Made by a program: the position numbers and the translations under genes. Under the pieces are notes generated by a model. It had not been told where the DNA came from and did no database searches. It saw nothing but the letters and a program-made list of their open reading frames with translations. DNA of 22,531 nucleotides from DAOTEJ01 sp035454085 (GTDB taxonomy: Bacteria; Pseudomonadota; Gammaproteobacteria; Burkholderiales; Burkholderiaceae_F). Where the stretch lies: positions 1-22,531 of the forward strand of contig DAOTEJ010000039.1 of NCBI GenBank assembly GCA_035454085.1, read 5' to 3'. Positions within the stretch are counted from its first letter, which is position 1. Every line of letters begins with the position of its first letter. Positions 1-7,649 of this stretch are shown one piece after another.

Positions 1-281
1 GCCTTGTAGCGGTCGGCGCGGATGCCCATCTCGACCTTGTGCTCGAAGTCGATGCCCTCGACGGCCTCGAGAAAGCCGTGCACGAAGTGCTGGCGCGACT
101 GCTCGCCGTCGCCCACGATGTCGAGGCCGGCGTCCTCCTGGGTCTTGATCCACAGCAGCGTGGCGTCGGCCTTGGCCTGGGCGAGCTCGGCGCCGCTGGC
201 CTTCCACTGCGGCCACAGCTTGTGGGTCTCGGCCAGCCACTCGGGCTTGGGCAGGCTGCCGGCGATGGCGGTGTCGAACAT
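1..281 (-). CDS. Core-type methionine synthase (MetE-like), N-terminal part, cut by window edge
   Basis: This is the first 93 residues of a protein whose gene continues past the left edge. It starts at an ATG (279-281, minus) with GGAAG six bases upstream. The start reads MFDTAIAGSLPKPEWLAE, followed by LDIVGDGEQSRQHFVHGF. The AGSLPKP and DGEQSRQHF motifs are typical of the short, single-domain cobalamin-independent methionine synthase family (COG0620), which transfers a methyl group from a folate-type donor to homocysteine. The zinc-binding catalytic part lies outside the window, so activity cannot be judged. A TATCGT at 319-314 could be its -10 box. In Burkholderiales such genes are often followed by a DUF1852 gene, which cannot be checked here. 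Confidence 0.8.
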   Translation of the reverse strand, partial: MFDTAIAGSLPKPEWLAETHKLWPQWKASGAELAQAKADATLLWIKTQEDAGLDIVGDGEQSRQHFVHGFLEAVEGIDFEHKVEMGIRADRYK

Positions 282-403
282 GGCTTGCTTCCGGGAAGTG
301 CGCGGGGGACGCCACGATACCCGCCCGCGTGCTGGCGGCGCGCAAGGCGCAGGCCAGGGGGCGGGATCGCAGTGCGGCGCGCGGAGCTGACTCGGCGCCG
401 TGC

Positions 404-1297
404 TCAGGCGCGGCGCGCGGCCTGCACTTCGGGCGGCAGCAGGGCGTCGAGCAGGGCGTCCTTCTCGGTCCACATGGCCGCCAGCCAGGCCTGCATGCGC
501 GCGCGGAAGTCGGCGTCGCCCAGGTAGTCGCCGCCGAGCAGCTCGGGCGGAATGGGGCGGCTTTGCACGCGCACGACCACTTCTTGCATGCGCCCGCACA
601 GCAGGTCCCAGAAGGTGGGCGTGCCGCGCGGGTAGGCGATGGTCACGTCGAGCAGGGCGTTGAAGTCCTCGCCCATGGTGGCCAGCGCCACCGCCATGCC
701 GCCGGCCTTGGGCTTGAGCAGGTGGCGGTAGGGCGAGCCCTGGCGGTCGTGCTTGGCGCGCGTGTAGCGCGTGCCCTCGACGAAGTTGATCACCGAGGTG
801 GGGATGAGCTTGAACTTCTCGCACGCGCGCCGGGTGGTCTCGAGGTCGCCTCGCCCGCCGCCCTTGCCGCGCTTCATGAACGGGAAGTCCAGCGCCCACC
901 ACGCCAGCCCGATCACCGGCACCCAGATCAGCTCGGCCTTGAGGAAGAACTTGAGGAAGGGGATGTGGCCGCGGAAGACCTTCTGCAGCACCAGGATGTC
1001 GGCCCAGCTCTGGTGGTTCGGGCTCACCAGGTACCAGCCGCGCGGCTCGAGGCTGTCGATCCCGGTGACGTCCCAGCGCGTGTTGGCCACCGCAGCCATG
1101 ATCGCGTCGTTGACCCGCACCCACTGGGACGCGGCCCAGTTGAGCGCGTGGTCGCAGACGCGGCGCACGGCCGGGAAGGGCAGGCACAGCTTGACCAGGC
1201 CCACGGGGATGAACACCAGCGAGAACACGACGAGCACGTTGGCGCACAGCGCGGCGCCGGCGAACACGCCCTTGAGGGTTTGCAGGAAGCGGCTCAT
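404..1297 (-). CDS. Lysophospholipid acyltransferase family protein (YihG-like)
   Basis: This 297-residue membrane-associated acyltransferase belongs to the PlsC/LPLAT superfamily and is closest in feel to E. coli YihG. Counting from an upstream TTG (1306), the acyltransferase motif NHQSWAD has His98 and Asp103 in the HX4D arrangement. FPFMKR follows near 141-146, the acceptor motif VEGTR is at 176-180, and LKPKAGG is near 197-203. A hydrophobic segment at about 12-42 would anchor it in the inner membrane. It probably moves an acyl chain to a lysophospholipid or related acceptor, but the substrate is not readable. I chose the ATG at 1297 because the TTG at 1306 falls inside a CATACT box (1311-1306) that looks like its -10. 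The gap to the MetE-like gene downstream is about 120 bases. Confidence 0.88.
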   Translation of the reverse strand: MSRFLQTLKGVFAGAALCANVLVVFSLVFIPVGLVKLCLPFPAVRRVCDHALNWAASQWVRVNDAIMAAVANTRWDVTGIDSLEPRGWYLVSPNHQSWADILVLQKVFRGHIPFLKFFLKAELIWVPVIGLAWWALDFPFMKRGKGGGRGDLETTRRACEKFKLIPTSVINFVEGTRYTRAKHDRQGSPYRHLLKPKAGGMAVALATMGEDFNALLDVTIAYPRGTPTFWDLLCGRMQEVVVRVQSRPIPPELLGGDYLGDADFRARMQAWLAAMWTEKDALLDALLPPEVQAARRA

Positions 1298-1437
1298 GGG
1301 GCGCAAGTATGCCGCCCCGGCACCGGCCCGGTCGCAGCCCGGCGCTTGCGCTGGCGCAAGCCGCGCGGTCGCGCCGGCGGCCCCTCCCGTGGCCCGCCGC
1401 GCGCCCGGGGTGCCGCCGCGCGGGCGCCGCGCCGCGC

Positions 1438-1467
1438 TTGCGACGACCGGGTGCGCGCGACTATGTT
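1438..1467 (+). promoter_or_regulatory. Putative sigma-70 promoter of the isoaspartyl methyltransferase gene
   Basis: TTGCGA (1438-1443) and TATGTT (1462-1467) are separated by 18 bases and each matches the sigma-70 consensus at four of six positions. Transcription would begin at about 1474, which is the A of the ATG, so the mRNA may be leaderless. No Shine-Dalgarno is visible before the ATG. Confidence 0.4.
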
Positions 1468-1473
1468 GGACGC

Positions 1474-2205
1474 ATGGACAGCGCGCGAAGGACGTGGCTC
1501 ATGGGGATGCTCGGGATGCTGGCGGGCGGCGCGAGCGCGCAGGACGACGCGGCGCGCCGGGCGCGGCTGATGGCCGAGATCGAGCGCGACGCCGCGCTCA
1601 CCGCCGAGTCCACCGGCCGGGCGCGCCTCGACGCGCGCGTGATGGCGGCGATGGCCCGCGTGCCGCGCGAGCGCTTCGTGCCGCCCGAGCTGCGCGCGCA
1701 GGCCTGGGACAACCGGCCGCTGCCCATCGGGCACGAGCAGACCATCTCGCAGCCCTTCATCGTCGCGCTGATGACCGACCTGCTGGCCCCGAAGCCCGGG
1801 CAGCGCGTGCTCGAGATCGGCACCGGCTCGGGCTACCAGGCGGCGGTGCTGGCCGAGCTGGTGGGCAAGGTCTACACGATCGAGATCGTCGCCCCGCTCG
1901 CCGCGCGCGCCGCGGCGCTGCTCGCCGAGCTGGGCTACCGCAACGTCGAGGTGCGCGCGGGCGACGGCTACCTGGGCTGGCCCGAAGCCGCGCCCTTCGA
2001 CGGCATCCTGGTCACTGCCGCGCCGGCCACCGTGCCGCAGCCGCTGATCGATCAGCTCGCGGTGGGCGGGCGCATGGTCATTCCCGTGGGGCGCGAATGG
2101 AGCGGGCAGGACCTGCTGGTGATCGAGAAGCAGCCCTCGGGCGTGGTGCGTCGCGCGGTGCTGCCGGTGCGCTTCGTGCCCTTCACCCGCAGCCGCGAGC
2201 CTTGA
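1474..2205 (+). CDS. Protein-L-isoaspartate O-methyltransferase family protein, probably exported
   Basis: This 243-residue protein belongs to the PIMT (Pcm) family, which uses S-adenosylmethionine to methylate isoaspartyl residues and so start their repair. Visible motifs are GHEQTISQP (87-95), the SAM-binding motif I VLEIGTGSGY (112-121), RAGDGY, and a C-terminal GGRMVIPVG. The start at 1474 leaves MDSARRTWLMGMLGMLAGGASA before QDD. This has a twin arginine, a short hydrophobic core and an ASA cleavage site, so it looks like a Sec or weak Tat signal peptide. Most Pcm proteins are cytoplasmic, so a periplasmic role is an inference from this segment. The frame stays open upstream to 1309, but that stretch is Arg/Pro-rich and not convincing as protein. 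The stop overlaps the region of the next gene's start. Confidence 0.85.
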   Translation: MDSARRTWLMGMLGMLAGGASAQDDAARRARLMAEIERDAALTAESTGRARLDARVMAAMARVPRERFVPPELRAQAWDNRPLPIGHEQTISQPFIVALMTDLLAPKPGQRVLEIGTGSGYQAAVLAELVGKVYTIEIVAPLAARAAALLAELGYRNVEVRAGDGYLGWPEAAPFDGILVTAAPATVPQPLIDQLAVGGRMVIPVGREWSGQDLLVIEKQPSGVVRRAVLPVRFVPFTRSREP

Positions 2206-2210
2206 AGGAG
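2205..2210 (+). promoter_or_regulatory. Shine-Dalgarno that favours the GTG start at 2223
   Basis: AAGGAG begins on the last base of the upstream TGA and lies 12 bases before the GTG at 2223. The only other in-frame start nearby, TTG at 2202, lies upstream of this site. The GTG is therefore preferred, although the spacing is longer than usual. Confidence 0.45.
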
Positions 2211-2222
2211 ACCACCGCTCAG

Positions 2223-2783
2223 GTGCTGGCGCTGATCCGCGCCTGCCAGGTGTGCGCGGCGCATCTGCCGCAGCCGCCGCGGCCGGTGCTGCAGGCCGGC
2301 GCCGGTGCGCGCCTGCTGATCGTCGGTCAGGCCCCGGGGCTGCGCGCACACGACAGCGGCACGCCCTGGAACGATCCCTCGGGCGAGGTGCTGCGCGCCT
2401 GGCTGGGCGTGAGCCGCGAGGCCTTCTACGACGCCGATCGCATCGCCCTCGTGCCCACCGGCTTCTGCTATCCCGGCACCGTGAATGGCGCCGACCTGCC
2501 GCCGCGGCCCGAGTGCGCGCCGCTATGGCACGCGCGCCTGCTGGCCACGATGCCGGCGATCAGGCTCACCCTGCTGGTGGGCGGCTGGGCGCAGCGCCAC
2601 CACCTGGGCACGCGCGACACCGTGGCGGCCACCGTGGCTGCGTATCGCGCGCATCTGCCGGGTGTGTTTCCGCTGCCGCACCCGAGCTGGCGCAACCGCG
2701 CCTGGGCGGCGCGTCACCCCTGGTTCGAGGCCGAGGTGCTGCCCGCGTTGCGCTGCAGCGTGGCGCAGGCGCTGGCGGGCTGA
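2223..2783 (+). CDS. Uracil-DNA glycosylase superfamily protein
   Basis: This 186-residue protein has the two active-site motifs of the uracil-DNA glycosylase fold: GQAPG (35-39) and HPSWRN (153-158). These enzymes remove uracil or other damaged bases from DNA. Four cysteines, at about 8, 11, 82 and 98, sit where family 4/5 glycosylases hold a 4Fe-4S cluster: a CxxC near the N-terminus, one Cys before a Pro-rich loop, and one after PRPE. A cluster is therefore possible but inferred. It lacks the long N-terminal extension of some family members. It directly follows the PIMT homologue and both may be read from one promoter, so the pair could serve repair of spontaneous damage to protein and DNA. 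The start is uncertain (GTG 2223 or TTG 2202). Confidence 0.8.
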   Translation: MLALIRACQVCAAHLPQPPRPVLQAGAGARLLIVGQAPGLRAHDSGTPWNDPSGEVLRAWLGVSREAFYDADRIALVPTGFCYPGTVNGADLPPRPECAPLWHARLLATMPAIRLTLLVGGWAQRHHLGTRDTVAATVAAYRAHLPGVFPLPHPSWRNRAWAARHPWFEAEVLPALRCSVAQALAG

Positions 2784-2784
2784 G

Positions 2785-2833
2785 ATGCCAAGCCGGTCGA
2801 GCCGGCCCACGGCCGACCCGTCGGCATGCTTTC
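2785..2833 (+). terminator. Possible terminator after the glycosylase gene
   Basis: The sequence can fold into ATGCC/GGCAT (2785-2789 with 2823-2827) outside, and GGTCG-A-GCCG with CGGC-CGACC (2795-2804 with 2810-2818) inside, with a five-base loop. It starts one base after the glycosylase stop and is followed only by a short CTTTCC, so the U-tract is weak. Confidence 0.4.
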
Positions 2834-2933
2834 CAATGACGCGGCGCAACTACGCGCAAGCCCTTGATTTGCCCACGCGGCACGAAGCGTGCTTGTCACC
2901 TCCTGTCACACCAACCAAGTCGAGGGGACGAAA

Positions 2934-3010
2934 ATGGCACTGCACCAGCGATTGGCCCTTTGCGCGTCCGCGCTGGGCCTTGCCCTGCTGTCCGCGCAGG
3001 CGCAGGCGGG
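2934..3010 (+). CDS. Exported protein of unknown function, only the signal peptide is present (cut by gap)
   Basis: An ATG at 2934 has AGGGG (2923-2927) six bases upstream. It opens a frame giving MALHQRLALCASALGLALL followed by SAQAQAG. This is a textbook Sec signal peptide with a basic n-region, a Leu/Ala-rich core and an AQA cleavage site, and then the sequence enters the N run. Nothing of the mature protein is visible, so no family can be named. The frame that continues after the gap is the reverse strand of the permease gene, so the end of this gene must be hidden in the gap. A Lys/Arg-light n-region and the QAQA end are common in small periplasmic or cytochrome-type proteins, but this is not evidence for either. 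Confidence 0.7.
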
Positions 3011-3110
3011 NNNNNNNNNNNNNNNNNNNNNNNNNNNNNNNNNNNNNNNNNNNNNNNNNNNNNNNNNNNNNNNNNNNNNNNNNNNNNNNNNNNNNNNNNN
3101 NNNNNNNNNN
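3011..3110. other. Assembly gap (100 N)
   Basis: Exactly 100 N, a conventional placeholder for a gap of unknown length. An incoming plus-strand gene and the 3' end of a minus-strand permease gene are both cut by it. Confidence 0.99.
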
Positions 3111-4375
3111 CGCAGCAGCGCGTAGAGCAGGATCGCGCCGAAGGTCGCGGTGCCGATGCCGCCCAGGGTGAAGCCGCCGAACTTGAGCGTGAAGTCGCCC
3201 GCGCCCAGCACCAGGGTCACGGCGGCGACGATCAGGTTGCGGTTGTCGCTGAAGTCCACCTTGTTCACCACCCAGATGCGCGCGCCGGCCACGGCGATCA
3301 GGCCGAACACCACGATCGACACGCCGCCCAGCACGGCCGACGGAATGGTCTGGATCAGCGCGCCGAACTTGGGGCTGAAACCCAGCACCACGGCGACCAG
3401 CGCCGCGACCACGAAGATCAGTGTGGAGTAGACCTTGGTCGCCGCCATCACGCCGATGTTCTCGGCATAGGTGGTGACGCCGGTGCCACCCACGCCGCCC
3501 GCGACCATGGTGGCCACGCCGTCGCCCACGAAGGCGCGGCCCATGTACTGGTCGAGGTTCTGGCCGGTCATCGCGGTCACGGCCTTGATGTGGCCCAGGT
3601 TCTCGGCCACCAGGATGATCGCCACGGGCGCGATCAGCAGCATGGCCTCGCCCGTGAACACCGGCGCCGCGAAGGCCGGCAGTCCGAACCAGGGAGCGGC
3701 CGCCAGGCCAGTGAAGCTGATCGGCTTGCCCAGGCCCATGAGGTTCGCCGCGACCAGATAGATCAGGTAGGCCAGGATCAGGCCCACCAGGATCAGCAGC
3801 TTTTGCGCCAGGCCGCGCGCATACACCGCCACGCCACCCACGCACAGGATGGTGAGCACCGCCATCCAGGCGTCGAAGTTGGTCGCGCCCACGCTCTTGA
3901 TCGCGATCGGCGCGAGGTTGAGCCCGATCACCGCCACCACCGCGCCGGTCACCACCGGGGGCATGAAGCGTTCGATCCAGCCCGTGCCCGTGGCCATCAC
4001 CACGAAGCCGATCAGGGTGTAGAGCAGGCCGCAGGCCACGATCCCGCCCAGCGCCACGCCGATGTTGGGGTTGGGGCCGCTGCCCGCATAGCCGGTGGCG
4101 GCGATCACCACGCCGATGAAGGCGAAGCTCGAGCCCAGGTAGCTGGGCACGCGGCCGCCTACGATCAGGAAGAAGATCAGCGTGCCCACGCCGCTCATCA
4201 GGATGGCGACGTTGGGGTTGAAGCCCATCAGCAGCGGCGCGAGCACGGTGGCGCCGAACATGGCCACCACGTGCTGCACGCCCAGTGCGATCGTCTGGCC
4301 CCAGGGCAGGCGCTCGTCGGGGGCGATCACCCCCTGGGTCTTCTCGGTCCAGCGGGGAAAGTAGGCGGCGGACAT
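3111..4375 (-). CDS. Uracil/xanthine permease of the NCS2 family (UraA/RutG-like), C-terminus lost in gap
   Basis: About 421 residues are visible from the ATG at 4375 to the gap edge. The protein is a polytopic inner-membrane transporter of the nucleobase:cation symporter 2 family, which imports uracil or other pyrimidines and purines with a proton. Family marks include the start PRWTEKTQGVIAPDERLPW, then QHVVAMFGATVLAPLLMGF, AENLGHIKAV (the Glu-containing substrate motif in UraA), and GGVGGTGVTTYAENIGV. UraA has about 430 residues and RutG about 440, so only some 10-20 residues should be missing. It is transcribed away from the nitronate monooxygenase gene. A TAGAAT at 4411-4406 on this strand is a likely -10. 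No rut pathway genes lie nearby, so plain nucleobase uptake is the safer reading. Confidence 0.9.
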
Positions 4376-4405
4376 GGCGGTCCCGGGCAGGTGGCAAACG
4401 GGCGC

Positions 4406-4411
4406 GATTCT
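4406..4411 (-). promoter_or_regulatory. Putative -10 box of the permease gene
   Basis: TAGAAT on the minus strand, 30 bases upstream of the permease ATG. No clear -35 is seen at the expected distance. Confidence 0.35.
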
Positions 4412-4535
4412 AGGCAGCGCCGGCCGACCGACCCCGACCCAGGACAAGCCCGGCGCAGATGGCGGTGCCGGTTCGAGCGCTTCCTCGAGGTCGCGCTGCT
4501 AAGGTGCCCGCTCCGTGTCCTTGCGCCTGCCTGCC

Positions 4536-5498
4536 ATGTCCCTGCCCGCCCTGCTCCGTGATGCGCTTGCCCTGCCGGTGATCGGCGCGCCGCTGTTCAT
4601 CGTCTCGACCCCCGAGCTCGTGATCGAGCAGTGCAAGGCGGGCATCGTGGGCAGCTTTCCGGCCCTCAACGCCCGGCCCGAGAGCGCGCTGGACGAGTGG
4701 CTCACGCGCATCGAGACCGAACTCGCCGCCCACAAGGCGGCGCACCCCGGCGCCAAGGTGGCGCCCTATGCGGTCAACCAGATCGTGCACGCCAGCAACG
4801 CCCGGCTGCAGCACGACGTGCAGGTGTGCGTGCGCCACAAGGTGCCGATCATGATCACCAGCCTGCGCGCGCCCGACGAGGTGGTCGAGGCGGCGCACAG
4901 CTACGGCGGCCTGGTGTTCCATGACGTGACCAACATCGCCCACGCCAAGCGTGCGCTCGCCGCCGGCGTGGACGGGCTGATCCTGGTGTGCACCGGCGCG
5001 GGCGGCCACGCGGGGCGCCTGAGCCCCTTCGCCCTGGTGCGCGAGGTGCGCGAGTTCTACGACGGCACGATCATCCTGAGCGGCGCGATCGCCAGCGGCG
5101 ACGCGGTGCTCGCCACCCAGGCCCTGGGCGCGGACCTTGCCTACGTGGGCACGCGCTTCATCGCCACCGCCGAGGCCAATGCGAGCAGCGCGTACAAGCA
5201 GGCGCTGGTGGAGTCGGTGGCCGAGGACATCGTCTACACCAACCTGTTCACCGGCGTGCACGGCAACTACCTCAAGGCGAGCATCGTCGCCGCCGGGCTG
5301 GACCCCGAGGCCCTGCCCGAGGCCGACAAGAGCAAGATGAACTTCGGCAGCGGCGGCAACTCCGCGGCCAAGGCCTGGAAGGACATCTGGGGCGCGGGCC
5401 AGGGCACGGGCCAGATCAAGTCGGTGAGGCCGGTGCGCGAGGTGGTGGCGCAGCTGGCCGCCGAATACGCCGCGGCACGGGCCCGGTTGCTGGGCTGA
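4536..5498 (+). CDS. Nitronate monooxygenase family protein (FMN-dependent)
   Basis: This 320-residue TIM-barrel flavoprotein belongs to the nitronate monooxygenase / 2-nitropropane dioxygenase family. It has GAPLFIVSTPELVIEQCKAG at the N-terminus, the catalytic-loop motif GAGGHAG (154-160, His158), the FMN-phosphate region LSGAIASGDAVLATQALGAD, VGTRFIATAEA, and the late WGAGQG. Members oxidise nitroalkane anions such as propionate 3-nitronate, although some are really NADH:quinone reductases, so the true substrate is open. I chose the ATG at 4536 over a GTG at 4515 because the family begins close to the barrel. A TAAGGT at 4500-4505 could be the -10. The next gene starts 10 bases after the stop, so the two are probably co-transcribed. 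Confidence 0.9.
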   Translation: MSLPALLRDALALPVIGAPLFIVSTPELVIEQCKAGIVGSFPALNARPESALDEWLTRIETELAAHKAAHPGAKVAPYAVNQIVHASNARLQHDVQVCVRHKVPIMITSLRAPDEVVEAAHSYGGLVFHDVTNIAHAKRALAAGVDGLILVCTGAGGHAGRLSPFALVREVREFYDGTIILSGAIASGDAVLATQALGADLAYVGTRFIATAEANASSAYKQALVESVAEDIVYTNLFTGVHGNYLKASIVAAGLDPEALPEADKSKMNFGSGGNSAAKAWKDIWGAGQGTGQIKSVRPVREVVAQLAAEYAAARARLLG

Positions 5499-5508
5499 GC
5501 GCCTCGCC

Positions 5509-5901
5509 ATGGGCTGGCTCGCGAGCCTGCGCAACCGCGCCCGCCTGCTCAAGGCCGAGACCCTGGCGCTGGCGCTCGCGGCCACCGACCGGCGCACGCC
5601 CTGGCTGGCGCGCTTGCTGGTGGTCGCGGCCGTGGCTTACGCGCTGTCTCCGATCGACCTGATCCCCGACTTCATTCCGGTGCTGGGCTGGCTCGACGAC
5701 CTGGTGCTGCTGCCGCTGCTCATCACCCTGGCGGTCAAGCTCACTCCGCCCGAGGTGCTGGCCGATGCGCGGGTGCGCGCCGGCAGCGCGGTGGCGCGCG
5801 GCAAGCGGCTGGGCTGGTGGGCCGCAGCGGTGATCCTGGGCGTGTGGGCGGTGATCCTCGTGCTGGTGGCGGGCTGGATTGCGCACCTGCTCGGCCACTA
5901 G
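5509..5901 (+). CDS. YkvA family (DUF1232) membrane protein
   Basis: This 130-residue protein carries the DUF1232 signature YALSPIDLIPDFIPVLG followed by WLDD (44-64). A hydrophobic stretch follows, and a second strong membrane helix lies at about 103-127. The function of this widespread family is not established; the motif region is thought to be membrane-associated. The N-terminus is basic and amphipathic (LRNRARLLKAE), which suits an inner-membrane protein with a cytoplasmic start. The gene follows the nitronate monooxygenase by 10 bases, which suggests co-transcription but gives no clear functional link. The start ATG at 5509 is the only one upstream of the motif. Confidence 0.88.
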   Translation: MGWLASLRNRARLLKAETLALALAATDRRTPWLARLLVVAAVAYALSPIDLIPDFIPVLGWLDDLVLLPLLITLAVKLTPPEVLADARVRAGSAVARGKRLGWWAAAVILGVWAVILVLVAGWIAHLLGH

Positions 5902-5945
5902 CGTGCTGCGGGACAGCCCCGGGGCCGGGTGCGGCGGGCCCGCAG

Positions 5946-5951
5946 TAAAAT
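5946..5951 (+). promoter_or_regulatory. Putative -10 box of prfC
   Basis: TAAAAT lies in the 134-base space between the YkvA gene and prfC. No good -35 is visible. If used, transcription would start near 5958, just before a strong hairpin. Confidence 0.35.
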
Positions 5952-5962
5952 GAGCGCTCCTC

Positions 5963-5988
5963 GCCGCTGGCCGCTTCCGGCCGGCGGC
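5963..5988 (+). other. Strong hairpin in the prfC leader, or weak terminator of the upstream operon
   Basis: Arms 5963-5973 and 5978-5988 pair over 11 bases with one G-U wobble and a CTTC loop. The following CTTGCTTTG is only mildly U-rich. It could end the nitronate monooxygenase/YkvA transcript or form a structured 5' end of the prfC mRNA. Confidence 0.45.
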
Positions 5989-6035
5989 CTTGCTTTGAAG
6001 CGGGCTGCGCGCCTGCACACTCTCCCAGGCTGCCC

Positions 6036-7649
6036 ATGAGTTCCGCGCCCACCGCGCTCGAGCGCGACGTCGCCCTGCGCCGCACCTTCGCGATCATCTC
6101 GCACCCCGACGCGGGCAAGACCACGCTCACCGAAAAGCTGCTGCTCTTTGGCGGCGCGATCCAGATGGCGGGCGCGGTCAAGGGCCGCAAGGCCAGCCGC
6201 CACGCCACCTCGGACTGGATGGAGGTGGAAAAGCAGCGCGGCATCTCGGTCACGAGCTCGGTGATGCAGTTCGAGTACGAGGGCCACGTGATCAACCTGC
6301 TCGACACGCCGGGCCACGAGGACTTCTCGGAGGACACCTACCGCGTGCTCACCGCGGTGGACGCGGCGGTGATGGTGATCGACGCGGCCAAGGGCGTGGA
6401 GGCGCAGACCATCAAGCTGCTCGAGGTCTGCCGCCTGCGCAACACGCCGATCATCACCTTCGTGAACAAGATGGACCGCGAGGTGCGCGACCCGATCGAG
6501 CTGCTGGGCGAGATCGAGAGCGTGCTCAAGCTCGACTGCGCGCCGGTGACCTGGCCGATCGGCATGGGCAAGACCTTCCGCGGCGTGTACTCGCTGCTCG
6601 ACTCGCGCCTGATGCGCTTCACGCCCGGCGAGGAGCGCGTGAGCGAGCAGGCCGAGCTGATCGAGGGCCTGGCCAACCCGCGCCTGGACGAACTCTTCCC
6701 GCTCGAGATCGGCCACGCGCGCGAAAGCGTGGAACTGGTGCAGGGTGCGTCCGAGCCCTTCAGCCTCGAGCGCTTCCTGGCGGGCACGCAGTCGCCGGTG
6801 TTCTTCGGCTCGGGCATCAACAACTTCGGCGTGCGCGAGGTGCTGCGCGCGCTGGTGGACTGGGCGCCGCCGCCGCAGTCGCGCGACGGCGGCACGCGCC
6901 AGGTGGAGCCGACCGAGGCGCCGTTCACCGGCTTCGTGTTCAAGATCCAGGCCAACATGGATCCGCGCCATCGCGACCGCATCGCCTTCTTCCGCGTGTG
7001 CTCGGGGCGCTACTCGCCCGGCATGAAGGTGCGCCACGTGCGCGACGCGCGCGAGATGAAGCTCGGCAACGCGCTCACCTTCATGGCCAACGACCGCATC
7101 AAGATGGAAGACGCGGTCGCCGGCGACATCATCGGCATCCACAACCACGGCCAGCTGCACATCGGCGACACGCTCACCGAGGGCGAGGTGCTGGGCTACA
7201 CCGGCATCCCCTACTTCGCGCCCGAGCTGTTCCGCGCCGCGCGCTCGAAGGACCCCTTCAAGACCAAGCAGCTCGCCAAGGGCCTGCAGGAGCTGGGCGA
7301 GGAGGGCGCGATCCAGGTCTTCGAGACCGAGTTCGGCAACCTGCTGCTCGGCGCCGTGGGCCAGCTGCAGTTCGAGATCGTGGCCCAGCGCCTGGCCACC
7401 GAGTACAAGGTCGATGCGATCTACGACCCCACCGAGATCTCGACCGCGCGCTGGCTCACCTTCCCCGACGACAAGACGCGCAAGGACTTCGCCAGCGAGC
7501 AGGCCGCGCGCATGGGCCGCGACGTCGACGGCAACGCGGTGTACTTGGCCAGCTCGATCTACAACCTGCAAACCACGATCAAGCACTGGCCGCAGGTGGG
7601 CTTCCACACCACGCGCGAGCACGGCCAGAAGATGGCGCACGCGGCCTGA
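6036..7649 (+). CDS. prfC: Peptide chain release factor 3 (RF3)
   Basis: This 537-residue translational GTPase removes RF1 and RF2 from the ribosome after peptide release. The G-domain motifs are intact: SHPDAGKTT (22-30), the switch region HATSDWMEVEKQRGISVTSS (56-75), DTPGH (90-94) and NKMD (144-147). RF3-specific stretches follow, such as FFGSGINNFGVREVL, the domain II region FKIQANMDPRHRDRIAF, and the C-terminal FDDKTRKDF-like segment (here FPDDKTRKDF). The length matches E. coli RF3 (529 residues). It starts with an ATG at 6036 and appears to have its own promoter region with a hairpin in the leader. The stop codon sits in the loop of a short perfect hairpin (7641-7655). Confidence 0.97.
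   Translation: MSSAPTALERDVALRRTFAIISHPDAGKTTLTEKLLLFGGAIQMAGAVKGRKASRHATSDWMEVEKQRGISVTSSVMQFEYEGHVINLLDTPGHEDFSEDTYRVLTAVDAAVMVIDAAKGVEAQTIKLLEVCRLRNTPIITFVNKMDREVRDPIELLGEIESVLKLDCAPVTWPIGMGKTFRGVYSLLDSRLMRFTPGEERVSEQAELIEGLANPRLDELFPLEIGHARESVELVQGASEPFSLERFLAGTQSPVFFGSGINNFGVREVLRALVDWAPPPQSRDGGTRQVEPTEAPFTGFVFKIQANMDPRHRDRIAFFRVCSGRYSPGMKVRHVRDAREMKLGNALTFMANDRIKMEDAVAGDIIGIHNHGQLHIGDTLTEGEVLGYTGIPYFAPELFRAARSKDPFKTKQLAKGLQELGEEGAIQVFETEFGNLLLGAVGQLQFEIVAQRLATEYKVDAIYDPTEISTARWLTFPDDKTRKDFASEQAARMGRDVDGNAVYLASSIYNLQTTIKHWPQVGFHTTREHGQKMAHAA

Noticed and set aside
1309..1473. N-terminal extension of the PIMT homologue
   Set aside because: The frame is open, but the text is Arg/Pro/Ala noise and the signal peptide begins at 1474.
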